Made by a program: the position numbers and the translations under genes. The notes beneath the pieces are model-generated. The model did no database searches and was not told the DNA's origin. It was given only the letters and a program-made list of their open reading frames with translations. From positions 178,666-242,665 of the forward strand of contig NZ_FOWX01000003.1 of NCBI RefSeq assembly GCF_900115555.1: DNA of 64,000 nt, written 5' to 3'. Below, one piece after another: positions 10,232 through 18,007 of the stretch. Source of the DNA: Pseudomonas borbori. Lineage in GTDB: Bacteria > Pseudomonadota > Gammaproteobacteria > Pseudomonadales > Pseudomonadaceae. Within the stretch, counting starts at the first letter, position 1, and every line of letters starts with the position of its first letter.

Positions 10232-12698
10232 TGGCAAAGGTCCGCAGGAGTTCTGCTGGGCTGACGCGGTATAGCGTCCACAGCGGCCAGGCCGCCGCCA
10301 ACAGGGTCGCGAGCAAGGCCAGGGCCGCCGACTGCAGCAGTTGCCAGGGAAAAACATGCAACGGCAAACGCCAGCCGAAAGCCTGCACATTGATCACCGC
10401 CACCAGGCACCAGGCCAGCAGCAGGCCCAGCGGGATGGCCAGCAACAGGGTGATCAGCGCCAGCAGCAGCGTTTGCCCCAGGCTCAGCAACACCAGCTGA
10501 CGGCGGCCCACGCCGAGCGCCCAGAGCGGCGCCAATTGGCCCAGTCGGCTCTGGCTCAGGGTCAGCAGGCTGATGAACAAGGCGACCCCCGCCACGCCCA
10601 GGGTCAGGCTGTTGAGCGCGGAGGTGGCGACAAAGGTGCGGTCGAATACCCGACCGGACCAGGCCTTCAGCTCGCTCTGGTCGACAAGCTTGCGCTCATC
10701 CAGGGCGAACCTGGCCTGCAACGCCTGTTTCAGCGCCGGTACCGCGGCGGGCGGCAGGCGCAGGCTGTAGCTGCCGGGACGCAACCCCGGCCAGTAGCGC
10801 TGCAAGGCGGCGGCATTGACCAGCAGATGGCCTTTGGGGTTGCCGTAGTCGGCATAGATCGCCACGACCGTCAGGCGCCAGTCGCCCTGCGGGGTGACCA
10901 GGCTCAGCTCCTCACCCAGGCCTAGCTGCAGACGTCGCGCCAACTGTTCGCTGAGCATCAGCCCGGCACCACCCGCGAGCCGTTCCCAGGCCCCGGGCGC
11001 GGCCTCCAGCAACGGCCAATGCTGGCGATAGGTCGGATGATCGAGAATACCGGTCAGTTCTACCGGCCAGCCCTGCACCGGCAGTTCCACCCGCCAGCTC
11101 GGCAACAGCGCACTCACCTCCGCGCGCTCGGCCAGCCAGGCTTCGATGGCGCGGCCCTGCTGCGGACTTTCCGGCCTGAGGTACAGCTCCGCCGCCAGCC
11201 GCTGATCGAGCCAGCCGATGAAGGTCTGGCGAAAACCCTCGGTCATGCTGCCCACGCCAATATTCGCCGCCAACGCCAGCAGCAACGCCATCAGGGCCAG
11301 CGCCAGCCGCGGCAACTGCTGGCGACTGTCGGCCACGAACCACTGGGCCAGCGGCGCGCGGCAATACGGCAACCACCACGCCAGCAGCCCGCTGACACAC
11401 ACTGGCAGCAACAGGGCCGCCGCCAGCAGCAGGCAGGCGAGCAGGACAAAGCCCATGGCCAGGCTAGCGCCGAACACCAGGGCAAGCAGCGCCAGCACCA
11501 GCAGGGCGCCGGCCAACCAGGCCTGGCGGCGCAACCAGAGCGCCTGGGCCTGGTGCCAGGCTTCCGGTTGGGCCAGGGCGAGCAGTGGCAGATGGGCGGC
11601 GCGCAACAAGCTGCCGGCCCCCGCCAGCAGCGCGCCAAGCAGGCTGATGGCCAACCCGCTCAGCCACCACTGCGGGCTGAGGTTGAGCTGCCCGGCCACT
11701 TCGGCGCCATACAAGCCACGCAGGCTGGCCGCGACATCCGGTAACAGCAGACTGGCCAGGCCGTAACCGCTGATCACCCCCAGCACGCCGCCCAGCAAGG
11801 CCAGCCCGCAGAGTTCCAGGGCCAGCGCGGCGAGCAGGCAGCGCGCACTGACCCCACACGCGCGCAGAGTGCGCAACAAGGGCCTGCGCTGCTCCAGGGC
11901 CAGGCCGATGGCGGCGTTGACGATAAATAGACCGACCACGAATGCCAGCAAACCCAGGGCGGTCAGGTTGAGGTGAAAGCTCTCGGTCAGCCGGGCCAGA
12001 TCGGCTTCGTCCCCGGCCCGGCTGATGCGCAGCTGCCCGTCCAGTGCCGACGGCAGCCTGGGCATGCCGGCGGCGAAGTCGCGGCTCAGCAACAGGCCCG
12101 ATAGCTGCAGCGGTGCATCCAGCAACCGCTGCGCCACCCCGATATCCACCAGCAGCACGCCGGGCGCCAGTTGCGGGTGCAGGTACAACGGCGGCAACGC
12201 CTGCCCGCCAACGGTCAAGGGTTGCTCGCCCTCCGCCAGGTCGAGGGCCTTGAGCGTGTCCGCGGCGATCCAGGTGCGTCCCGGCTGGTCAAGGAAGGCG
12301 ACCAGGTCGAGGTCGGCCAGCGCCTGGCCCGCCAGCCTGGTGCCGCGCGGCAGGGTGAGCGGTTCGATGCCGAGCACTTGCAGGCGCTGCTCGGCCTGCC
12401 CCCGCAGGCGCAACGAACCTTGCAATAGGGGCGACACCGGCCAGCCGGCCAGGCGCAGGTCGACAAAAACCTGTTGGCTGAAGCGCCCGCCACTGCGCGC
12501 GCCAATCCTGGAATGCGCGTCCCCGGCAATCAGTTGGCTGGCACGGGCATAACTGTCGCGCGCCTGACTGTTGAGCGCCTGCACTCCGGTCCACAGGCTG
12601 GTGGCCAGCCACAAACCGGTGAGCAGGCTGAAAAACTGCACCGGGTGTCGCCGCCAGTGACTGCACAGCGCGCTCAGGGTCCAGTAGAGCACGGCCAT
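10221..12698 (-). CDS. Large ABC transporter permease, FtsX/MacB/LolCE superfamily (AttFG-like)
   Basis: An 825-residue inner-membrane protein with about ten hydrophobic segments: one near residues 18-36, a group of three at about 250-370, further helices at about 395-480, and a last group at about 700-815. The large extracytoplasmic loops between them (about 40-245 and 500-690) are typical of two fused FtsX modules, as in YbbP-type permeases. Such transporters do mechanical work on periplasmic or lipid partners and do not form a classical import channel. It lies one base after the ATPase gene and overlaps the lipoprotein gene. Ligand unknown. Confidence 0.85.
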   Translation of the reverse strand: MAVLYWTLSALCSHWRRHPVQFFSLLTGLWLATSLWTGVQALNSQARDSYARASQLIAGDAHSRIGARSGGRFSQQVFVDLRLAGWPVSPLLQGSLRLRGQAEQRLQVLGIEPLTLPRGTRLAGQALADLDLVAFLDQPGRTWIAADTLKALDLAEGEQPLTVGGQALPPLYLHPQLAPGVLLVDIGVAQRLLDAPLQLSGLLLSRDFAAGMPRLPSALDGQLRISRAGDEADLARLTESFHLNLTALGLLAFVVGLFIVNAAIGLALEQRRPLLRTLRACGVSARCLLAALALELCGLALLGGVLGVISGYGLASLLLPDVAASLRGLYGAEVAGQLNLSPQWWLSGLAISLLGALLAGAGSLLRAAHLPLLALAQPEAWHQAQALWLRRQAWLAGALLVLALLALVFGASLAMGFVLLACLLLAAALLLPVCVSGLLAWWLPYCRAPLAQWFVADSRQQLPRLALALMALLLALAANIGVGSMTEGFRQTFIGWLDQRLAAELYLRPESPQQGRAIEAWLAERAEVSALLPSWRVELPVQGWPVELTGILDHPTYRQHWPLLEAAPGAWERLAGGAGLMLSEQLARRLQLGLGEELSLVTPQGDWRLTVVAIYADYGNPKGHLLVNAAALQRYWPGLRPGSYSLRLPPAAVPALKQALQARFALDERKLVDQSELKAWSGRVFDRTFVATSALNSLTLGVAGVALFISLLTLSQSRLGQLAPLWALGVGRRQLVLLSLGQTLLLALITLLLAIPLGLLLAWCLVAVINVQAFGWRLPLHVFPWQLLQSAALALLATLLAAAWPLWTLYRVSPAELLRTFANEN

Positions 12699-12699
12699 T

Positions 12700-13374
12700 T
12701 CAGCTGTTGTCCTGGTCGACGAGGCGACCGCTGCGCAACTGCACCCGCCGCTGCAGACGTGCCGCCACGCGTGGACTGTGGGTCACCATCAACAAGCTGG
12801 TGGCGCTCGTGGCGAGTAATTGCAGCAAGAGTTCCAGCACTTCGTCACTGCTGCTCTCGTCCAGGCTGCCGGTGGGCTCGTCGGCCAACAGCAGCGCCGG
12901 CCGGGCGGCCAGCGCACGGCCCAGGGCGACCCGTTGCTGCTGGCCGCCGGAGAGTTGCTCCGGGTAGCGGTCGAGCAACTGCGTCAGGCCCAGGCGTTGT
13001 GTCAGCTCGGCTTGCCACTGCGGATCATGACGGCCGGCCAGGCGCGCCTGGAACGCCAGGTTGTCCTCCACGCGCAGGCTGGAAATCAGGTTGAACTGCT
13101 GGAAGATCAGGCCGATGCTGCCGCGGCGCCAGGCCGCCAGCTGGCTCTCGGTCAACTGATCCAGGCGCTTGCCGGCCACCTCGATGCTCCCGGCATCGGC
13201 CTGATCGAGTCCCGCAACCAAATGCAGCAAGGTGCTCTTGCCGCTACCGGACTCGCCCATCAGCGCCAGGCTGCTGCCGCCAGCCAACTCCAGGTCGATG
13301 CCCTGCAGCACCGGCAAAGGCCCCTGCGGCGTCGGATAACTCTTATACAGCCCCTGGATTTTCAGCATCGGCAT
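12700..13374 (-). CDS. ABC transporter ATP-binding protein (LolD/MacB type)
   Basis: About 224 residues. Walker A GESGSGKST lies near residue 39; signature LSGGQQQR, Walker B LLLADEPTGSLD and the H-loop MVTHSP follow in order. This is the subfamily that partners FtsX-like permeases. The start is uncertain: ATG at 13374 (MPMLKIQG) or 13368 (MLKIQG); neither has a strong ribosome site. The one-base gap to the 825-residue permease and the downstream AttH-like lipoprotein define a three-gene operon. Lipid or lipoprotein handling at the envelope is an inference from the families. Confidence 0.88.
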   Translation of the reverse strand: MPMLKIQGLYKSYPTPQGPLPVLQGIDLELAGGSSLALMGESGSGKSTLLHLVAGLDQADAGSIEVAGKRLDQLTESQLAAWRRGSIGLIFQQFNLISSLRVEDNLAFQARLAGRHDPQWQAELTQRLGLTQLLDRYPEQLSGGQQQRVALGRALAARPALLLADEPTGSLDESSSDEVLELLLQLLATSATSLLMVTHSPRVAARLQRRVQLRSGRLVDQDNS

Positions 13375-13689
13375 GCGGCCTGAATGAAGCGGTTCTACGG
13401 CAACCGGCAAAGCACAGCATAGTCATCAGCCCGCGAGGGCAACGGATGACTGCAAGCATGCGGCAGCCCGGCGTAGCCAGCCAACCGCGCTCGCCCGGTG
13501 ATACGCAAACCCCGCCCGGGTCTTGGCCGGGCCACACCGACCGACGGCACCCCCACGCGGTGCAGCACCTGCCGGCCACCCGGATAAAAGCGCTAGCGCC
13601 GGATGTGGAAATCGGCGAGGGCTGATAGCCTTGGCCGGCGCAGGCTTGACCCGCGCGCCCAGAAACCATTAGCCGACGGATGCCCAAGC
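13375..13689. other. Divergent intergenic region (no gene seen)
   Basis: About 315 bases between the minus-strand ABC operon and the plus-strand LysE-type gene. The LysE frame stays open back to 13603, but without a family-like N-terminus. No terminator or clear operator was found. Confidence 0.45.
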
Positions 13690-14301
13690 ATGGTCCTACA
13701 CACCTGGCTGCTCTACCTCGTCGCCATCATCGGCCTGTCGCTGACGCCCGGGCCCAACGGCCTGCTGGCCCTGACCCACGGCGCGCTCTACGGACACCGG
13801 CGCACCCTGTGGACCGTGGCCGGCGGAGTCAGCGGCTTTGCCGTGCTGATGGCCCTGTCGATGTTCGGCATCGGCACCCTGCTGAATGCCTCGATCGACG
13901 CCCTGATCCTGCTCAAATGGCTCGGCGGCGCCTACCTGATCTGGCTCGGCATCCAACTCTGGCGAGCCCCGGCGCTGCACCTGGCAGCAGTCACCCCGGG
14001 TAGCGTAAAACCCGGCCCGCTGTTGTTCCGCCAGGGCCTGCTCGCGGCCCTGTCCAACCCCAAGGTGATCCTGTTCTTCGGCGCCTTCCTGCCGCAGTTC
14101 CTCGACCCGCAGCGCAGTCTCTGGCTGCAATTCGCCGTGATGGCGCTAACCTTCGCCCTGGTCGAGGGCGTCGTCGAATACCTGCTGGCCCGCGCCGCCC
14201 AGCGTATCCGCCCCTGGCTGGAGCGTAGCGGCAAAGGCTTCAACCGCTGCTGCGGCGGGATTTTTGCCTTGATGGGCGCAGCCTTGCCGATGACCCGCTA
14301 G
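13690..14301 (+). CDS. LysE/RhtB family amino-acid exporter
   Basis: A 203-residue inner-membrane protein with about six hydrophobic segments. It carries the family N-terminal signature LTPGPNGLLALTHGALYGHRR (around residues 18-38), which lines the translocation path in LysE/RhtB exporters. A second typical block, GLLAALSNPKVILFFGAFLPQF, lies in the middle. The start at 13690 (MVLHTWLLYL) fits the family N-terminus; the upstream in-frame extension does not. Exporters of this family remove excess amino acids or homoserine lactone analogues. The substrate here cannot be deduced. Monocistronic. Confidence 0.88.
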   Translation: MVLHTWLLYLVAIIGLSLTPGPNGLLALTHGALYGHRRTLWTVAGGVSGFAVLMALSMFGIGTLLNASIDALILLKWLGGAYLIWLGIQLWRAPALHLAAVTPGSVKPGPLLFRQGLLAALSNPKVILFFGAFLPQFLDPQRSLWLQFAVMALTFALVEGVVEYLLARAAQRIRPWLERSGKGFNRCCGGIFALMGAALPMTR

Positions 14302-14311
14302 GAGGCCTGCG

Positions 14312-14349
14312 CAGGGTGCGCACGGCCTAGGCGGCCCCGCACACCCTAC
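14312..14349. repeat. Family-2 palindromic repeat
   Basis: The sequence runs from AGGGTGCGCACGG through a CCTAGGCGGCC centre to CACACCCTAC, 11 bases after the LysE-type stop. It matches the left half of the element at 8961-9036 in inverted orientation. Confidence 0.7.
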
Positions 14350-14444
14350 GAGCCGGTGTCGGCGAAACAATAAACTAGCAGGCCCCACCGCCAGGCAGAC
14401 CACAAGTCGCCTGGCGCAATCCGAAAGCCCCGCCCGGTACCCGA

Positions 14445-15167
14445 ATGCGCTGTATGTCGCTTGTCCTGATCCTGTTGAGCCTCGGCACCTGCGCCGAAGA
14501 ACGGCCGTTGCGCTTTTCCGTCAGCGACAGCTGGGCCATGCCGATGATCCACATCGCGCACGGCCAGGCCACCGCCGGCATCCTCTATGACCTGCAACAG
14601 CGGCTGGCCGAGAAAGTCGGCCGCCGCGCCGAAATGCTGGTGCTCCCGCGCCTGCGCATCCGGGAAATGCTCGCGCGCGGTGAAATCGACGTACGCTGCT
14701 ACATCAACCCGGCCTGGCTGAGCGAGTCGCATCATAGGTACATCTGGAGCGTGCCGTTCATGGTCCAGCGCGACCTGCTGGTCGGCCGCAGCCAGCAGCA
14801 GGTACAGCTGAGCCGGATGCAGGGCGAGACGATCGGCACCGTACTGGGTTTCGCCTACCCCAGCCTCGACCCCTTGTTCGCCAGCGGCCACCTGCGCCGC
14901 GACGACGCCCGCACCCAGGAACTGGCGCTGGCCAAGCTCGCGGCCAGGCGCTACGACTACGCCATCAGCAACGAGCTGACGCTGCAGTGGTTCAACCGCC
15001 AGTTGCCGGCCGGAGACAAACTCCAGGCGCTGCAGGAAGTTGCCGCCGATCTGGTCGCCTGTATCGTGCGCGACGCCCCGGACGTGCCGACCATGCCGCT
15101 GCTGCGCGCCCTGGTGCAGATGAAACAGGCCGGCGAGTTCGAGACCATCCTCGCCCGCTACCGCTGA
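14445..15167 (+). CDS. Orphan periplasmic solute-binding protein (SBP_bac_3-like)
   Basis: A 240-residue protein with a short hydrophobic N-terminus (MSLVLILLSLGTCAEE) acting as signal peptide. The body resembles type-3 extracellular solute-binding proteins: PLRFSVSDSWAMP near the start, a hinge region around IGTVLGFAYPSLDPL, and a C-terminal helix ending FETILARYR. There is no ABC permease or ATPase next to it. Such orphan SBP_3-like proteins are numerous in Pseudomonas and may serve as sensors or have lost transport partners. The ligand cannot be predicted. A start nine bases downstream (MSLVL) is equally possible. Confidence 0.75.
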   Translation: MRCMSLVLILLSLGTCAEERPLRFSVSDSWAMPMIHIAHGQATAGILYDLQQRLAEKVGRRAEMLVLPRLRIREMLARGEIDVRCYINPAWLSESHHRYIWSVPFMVQRDLLVGRSQQQVQLSRMQGETIGTVLGFAYPSLDPLFASGHLRRDDARTQELALAKLAARRYDYAISNELTLQWFNRQLPAGDKLQALQEVAADLVACIVRDAPDVPTMPLLRALVQMKQAGEFETILARYR

Positions 15168-15203
15168 CCCAGCCGGCCTCGCCTGGCGGCGGCTTGCGGG
15201 TCT

Positions 15204-15632
15204 CTACGGCGACACCATGGCCCCCGCGGCCGACGACTGCACCAGCGGCGCCCGGCCGTCCGACAGCAACCAGGCCACCAGTGTCGCCGGTGCAGTTTGG
15301 CTGGCGTTACGGATGATGCGGTGCAGTTGGCCGGGCGCCTCGTACCAGGCGTCGCCGGCCGTGAAGTGCTGCGCCACGCCGCCGTCCAACGCGGACTCGA
15401 CTGCACCCTCGACCACTACCACGAACACCGGGCCCGGATGGCTGTGCGGCCGCGACGTGGCGCCGGGGGCGAAGTCGACGCGCAACGCCGTGGCCTGCGC
15501 AGCCGGCGTGGCGGGCAAGTGCACCTCGGCCAGCGGCCTGACGTCCTCCTCGCCGGCGCCACCATGCGCCAGCGCAGCGCCGCTGGCGAGCAGGAGCAGC
15601 GCGGCGCCGGTCCAACGAACTGACTTGCTCAT
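15204..15632 (-). CDS. Secreted cupin-domain protein
   Basis: A 142-residue protein with a signal peptide ending GAALA/HGGA. A single cupin barrel follows, with metal-binding motif 1 in RPHSHPGPVFVVVVEGAVE and a degenerate motif 2 around WYEAPGQLHRIIRN. The ATG at 15632 has GGAG eight bases upstream, and the frame before it lacks family character. It follows the AhpD-like gene by five bases, so the two form an operon divergent from a LysR regulator. The role of the cupin is unknown; a periplasmic partner in handling the same reactive compound is only a guess. Confidence 0.8.
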   Translation of the reverse strand: MSKSVRWTGAALLLLASGAALAHGGAGEEDVRPLAEVHLPATPAAQATALRVDFAPGATSRPHSHPGPVFVVVVEGAVESALDGGVAQHFTAGDAWYEAPGQLHRIIRNASQTAPATLVAWLLSDGRAPLVQSSAAGAMVSP

Positions 15633-15637
15633 GACCG

Positions 15638-16078
15638 TCACTCCGGTTGCAGGGCGAAACCGACGCCCAGGCGGTTCCACGCGTTGATGGTGGCGATGGC
15701 GAAGGTCAGTTCGGCCAGTTCGCGCTCGCTGAAGTGCTCGGCGACTTCTTTATAGAGTTCGTCAGGCGCATGCCGCTCGGCCACCAGGGTCAGGGTCTCG
15801 GTCCAGGCCAGGGCGGCGCGCTCGCGGGCGCTGAAGAACGGCGTCTCCTCCCAGGTCGGCAGGGCAAAGATGCGCCGCGCGGTCTCGCCGGCCTTGAGCG
15901 CATCGGCGCTGTGCAGATCGACGCAATAGGCGCAGCCGTTCAGCTGCGAGGCGCGAATCTTCACCAGTTCGTGCAACGAGCGCTCGAGCAGCGTCTCGCC
16001 GAGGGCCTGCTCCAGGCCGAGCATGGCCTTGAAGGTGTGCGGGGCGACCGCACGATAGTAAATGCGTTGGGTACTCAT
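15638..16078 (-). CDS. Carboxymuconolactone decarboxylase / AhpD-family protein
   Basis: A 146-residue helical protein of the CMD/AhpD superfamily. The redox pair CxxC is present as CAYC in QLNGCAYCVDLHSADA, with the following His typical of the peroxidase-active branch (C-x-x-C-x3-H). It probably acts as a cytosolic alkylhydroperoxidase-like or thiol-dependent enzyme and not as a true decarboxylase. First gene of a two-gene operon with the cupin protein, transcribed away from a LysR-type regulator 117 bases upstream, which is the common layout for LysR-controlled AhpD-like genes. Confidence 0.88.
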   Translation of the reverse strand: MSTQRIYYRAVAPHTFKAMLGLEQALGETLLERSLHELVKIRASQLNGCAYCVDLHSADALKAGETARRIFALPTWEETPFFSARERAALAWTETLTLVAERHAPDELYKEVAEHFSERELAELTFAIATINAWNRLGVGFALQPE

Positions 16079-16140
16079 GGGGGTTCTCCGCTGGATTGCC
16101 GCGACTGACGCCGGGCTTGGGAGCCACTGTATTGCTCAGA

Positions 16141-16164
16141 GTTTTCCGGATAAATTGGCAAAAC
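16141..16164. promoter_or_regulatory. Possible LysR operator in the divergent gap
   Basis: GTTTT and AAAAC arms flank a 14-base AT-rich centre between the AhpD-like and lysR genes. Partial dyads with this spacing occur at LysR-type sites, but the match is short and could be chance. Confidence 0.3.
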
Positions 16165-16195
16165 CAGGAAACATTGAACGAGAACCCGGACAATC

Positions 16196-17110
16196 ATGGC
16201 CTTCGACCGACTCGAGGCGATGCGCGCCTTCTGCCGCATCGTCGAACTGGGCAGCTTCACCCGCGCCGCCGACGCCCTGGCGATGCCGAAGACCACGGTC
16301 TCCGGCCAGCTGCAGGCGCTGGAAAGCCAACTGGGGGTGAAGCTGCTGCACCGCACCACCCGCCGGGTGGCGCCGACTACCGACGGCGCCGCCTACTACG
16401 AGCGCGCGCGCAGCCTGCTCGACGAGCTCGACGAACTGGAAGCCAGCATATCGCGCAGTCGCAGCCTGGCCCGCGGCCGGGTACGTGTGGAGATGCCCTC
16501 GCCGGTCGGCCGCTTCCTGCTGATTCCCGCCCTGCCCGGCTTCGTCGCCCGCCACCCGGAGATCCAGCTGGACATCGGCTGCAGCGAGCGGGTAGTCGAC
16601 CTGGTGCAGGAAGGGGTCGACTGCGCCATCCGCGGCGGCCCGGTCAGCACACCCGACCTGGTCTGCCGGCCCATCGGCCAGATGCGTTTCAGCCTCTGCG
16701 CCTCGCCCGCCTACCTGGCCGCCGCGCCGCCGCTGAAATCGCCCACCGACCTGGCCCGGCACCGCTTCCTGGCCTTCGTCTTCCCCGTCAGCGGCCGGCA
16801 GTACCGCGTCGTCCTGCAGCGCGGCGAGGACTCCTTCGCCATCGACCAGGCGCCGGCGATGCGCTTCAACAGCGGCGGCGCCTATATCGCCGCCGCCGAA
16901 GCCGGGCTCGGCCTGGTGGCGGTGCCGCTGGCCGAGGCCCAGGCGCAACTGGCCGCCGGCACCCTGCACGAAGTCCTGCCCGGCTGGACCCCGGCGAGCA
17001 TGCCGATGAGCCTGGTCTACCCCTACTCGCGCCACCTCTCCGCGCGGGTGCGTGCCTTCGCCGACTGGGCGACCACGGTCATGGGCGAACATCCGCTGTG
17101 GCGGTCGTGA
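16196..17110 (+). CDS. LysR-family transcriptional regulator
   Basis: A 304-residue regulator. The N-terminal winged helix-turn-helix covers about residues 3-62 (FDRLEAMRAFCRIVELGSFTR, then LEGQ-type helix LQALESQLGVKLLHRTTRRV). The rest is the periplasmic-binding-like effector domain from about 90 to 295. The start at 16196 fits the family, which begins a few residues before the first helix. It is divergent from the AhpD/cupin operon and probably its activator. The effector is unknown. The many LysR proteins of this CrgA/DmlR-like group respond to small organic acids or oxidants. Confidence 0.92.
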   Translation: MAFDRLEAMRAFCRIVELGSFTRAADALAMPKTTVSGQLQALESQLGVKLLHRTTRRVAPTTDGAAYYERARSLLDELDELEASISRSRSLARGRVRVEMPSPVGRFLLIPALPGFVARHPEIQLDIGCSERVVDLVQEGVDCAIRGGPVSTPDLVCRPIGQMRFSLCASPAYLAAAPPLKSPTDLARHRFLAFVFPVSGRQYRVVLQRGEDSFAIDQAPAMRFNSGGAYIAAAEAGLGLVAVPLAEAQAQLAAGTLHEVLPGWTPASMPMSLVYPYSRHLSARVRAFADWATTVMGEHPLWRS

Positions 17111-17158
17111 CCGCTGCGGCCCGAGTTAGCACCGGCCGACTCGCGCCGGCGCACCGGC

Positions 17159-17461
17159 TCACGCCTGGCGGATCAAACCGGCGATATCGGCGACTCTGGC
17201 GCTGAGCGCACCCTCGATACGCTCGATGTCCTGCCGATGGCGCTGCTCCAGCTCGATCTGCCGGGCACACAGCTTCAACGCCGTGAGCACCAGCAGACGC
17301 TCGCCGATCAGGGTCGAGGATTGGGCCTTGGTCTCGGCCAGCAGGCGCTTGAGCAGCAGCGCCGACGCGTTCAGATCCGCCTCTTTGTCGGCAGGCACCT
17401 TGATGCTGTAGTCGTTACCCAGGATCGAAATGACCTTGATCATTGCACCGTCAGCACTCAT
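17159..17461 (-). CDS. zapA: ZapA-family cell-division protein (probable paralogue)
   Basis: A 100-residue ZapA-like protein. The N-terminal beta-rich segment (IKVISILGNDYSIKV) and the long C-terminal helix (LIGERLLVLTALKLCARQIELEQRH) match ZapA, which bundles FtsZ filaments at the division site. Its start codon overlaps the stop of the upstream coiled-coil gene (ATGA), so the pair is translationally coupled. In Pseudomonas the main zapA is normally followed by the 6S RNA gene and a 5-formyl-THF cyclo-ligase gene. Here a lysR gene lies 48 bases downstream and no 6S RNA is visible, so this is probably a second, divergent copy. Confidence 0.75.
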   Translation of the reverse strand: MSADGAMIKVISILGNDYSIKVPADKEADLNASALLLKRLLAETKAQSSTLIGERLLVLTALKLCARQIELEQRHRQDIERIEGALSARVADIAGLIRQA

Positions 17462-17700
17462 GGGTTGACCGGGCTCGCCTTGACAGTGCCGCCGGCCAGT
17501 TCGACCAGGGCCTGGATGCGCGTGGTCGTGGCGCCGTGCAGCTCCTCCTGCTCGATGGCGCTCAGCTGCAGGGTCTCGTTTTCATCCTTGATCTGCGCCA
17601 GTTCGCTGTTCAATTGCGCGTTTGCGCTCTGCAGTGCCTTGTTCGCCTGCACAAGGTCACTGACCAGCTGTTCCAACTGACTTAGGCTATTTTCCAACAT
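17458..17700 (-). CDS. Small coiled-coil protein, ZapB-like (TIGR02449 type)
   Basis: An 80-residue protein with ATG at 17700. Residues 2-60 are a continuous heptad pattern rich in Leu, Gln and Glu (LSQLEQLVSDLVQANKAL then LNSELAQIKDENETLQL), i.e. a coiled coil as in ZapB and the small proteins encoded just before zapA in Pseudomonas. It overlaps the zapA-like gene by four bases. A role bridging the ZapA-like partner to chromosome or membrane factors is inferred from the pairing only. Confidence 0.72.
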   Translation of the reverse strand: MLENSLSQLEQLVSDLVQANKALQSANAQLNSELAQIKDENETLQLSAIEQEELHGATTTRIQALVELAGGTVKASPVNP

Positions 17701-18007
17701 ATTGATTACTCGAGCTTTTTGGCGGGCCGCCACAATAAAGAAAAGCCCCGGGAGAAGCCAGACGACGTTTTCGACCGGACATCTCAACAGTGCCTCATAT
17801 CGAGGTCAGCGTCTTGGCGTCATCACCCCCGCGGGACCAGCACAATTCAATCGGTCCGACAGCCTCGCCCCGCCATGAGTTCCCCGCCCTGGCCAGTCGC
17901 TTGCCAGTGCACCCGGCACAAACCGCGTGCGTTCGTCGCTGCGTCGGAGTCGGTCGGCCTGGCCGCACTACGCTGATAAGTGATCGATTCGTCAGCTGAG
18001 GTGCGTC
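17701..18007. other. Divergent intergenic region (no gene seen)
   Basis: About 307 bases between the zapB-like gene (minus) and the esterase-like gene (plus). Apart from GAGGTG upstream of ATG 18008, I find no RNA gene, terminator or operator. Confidence 0.45.

Noticed and set aside
17110..17158. Possible 6S RNA downstream of zapA
   Set aside because: Only 48 bases separate the zapA-like and lysR stops, too short for the RNA of about 180 bases.
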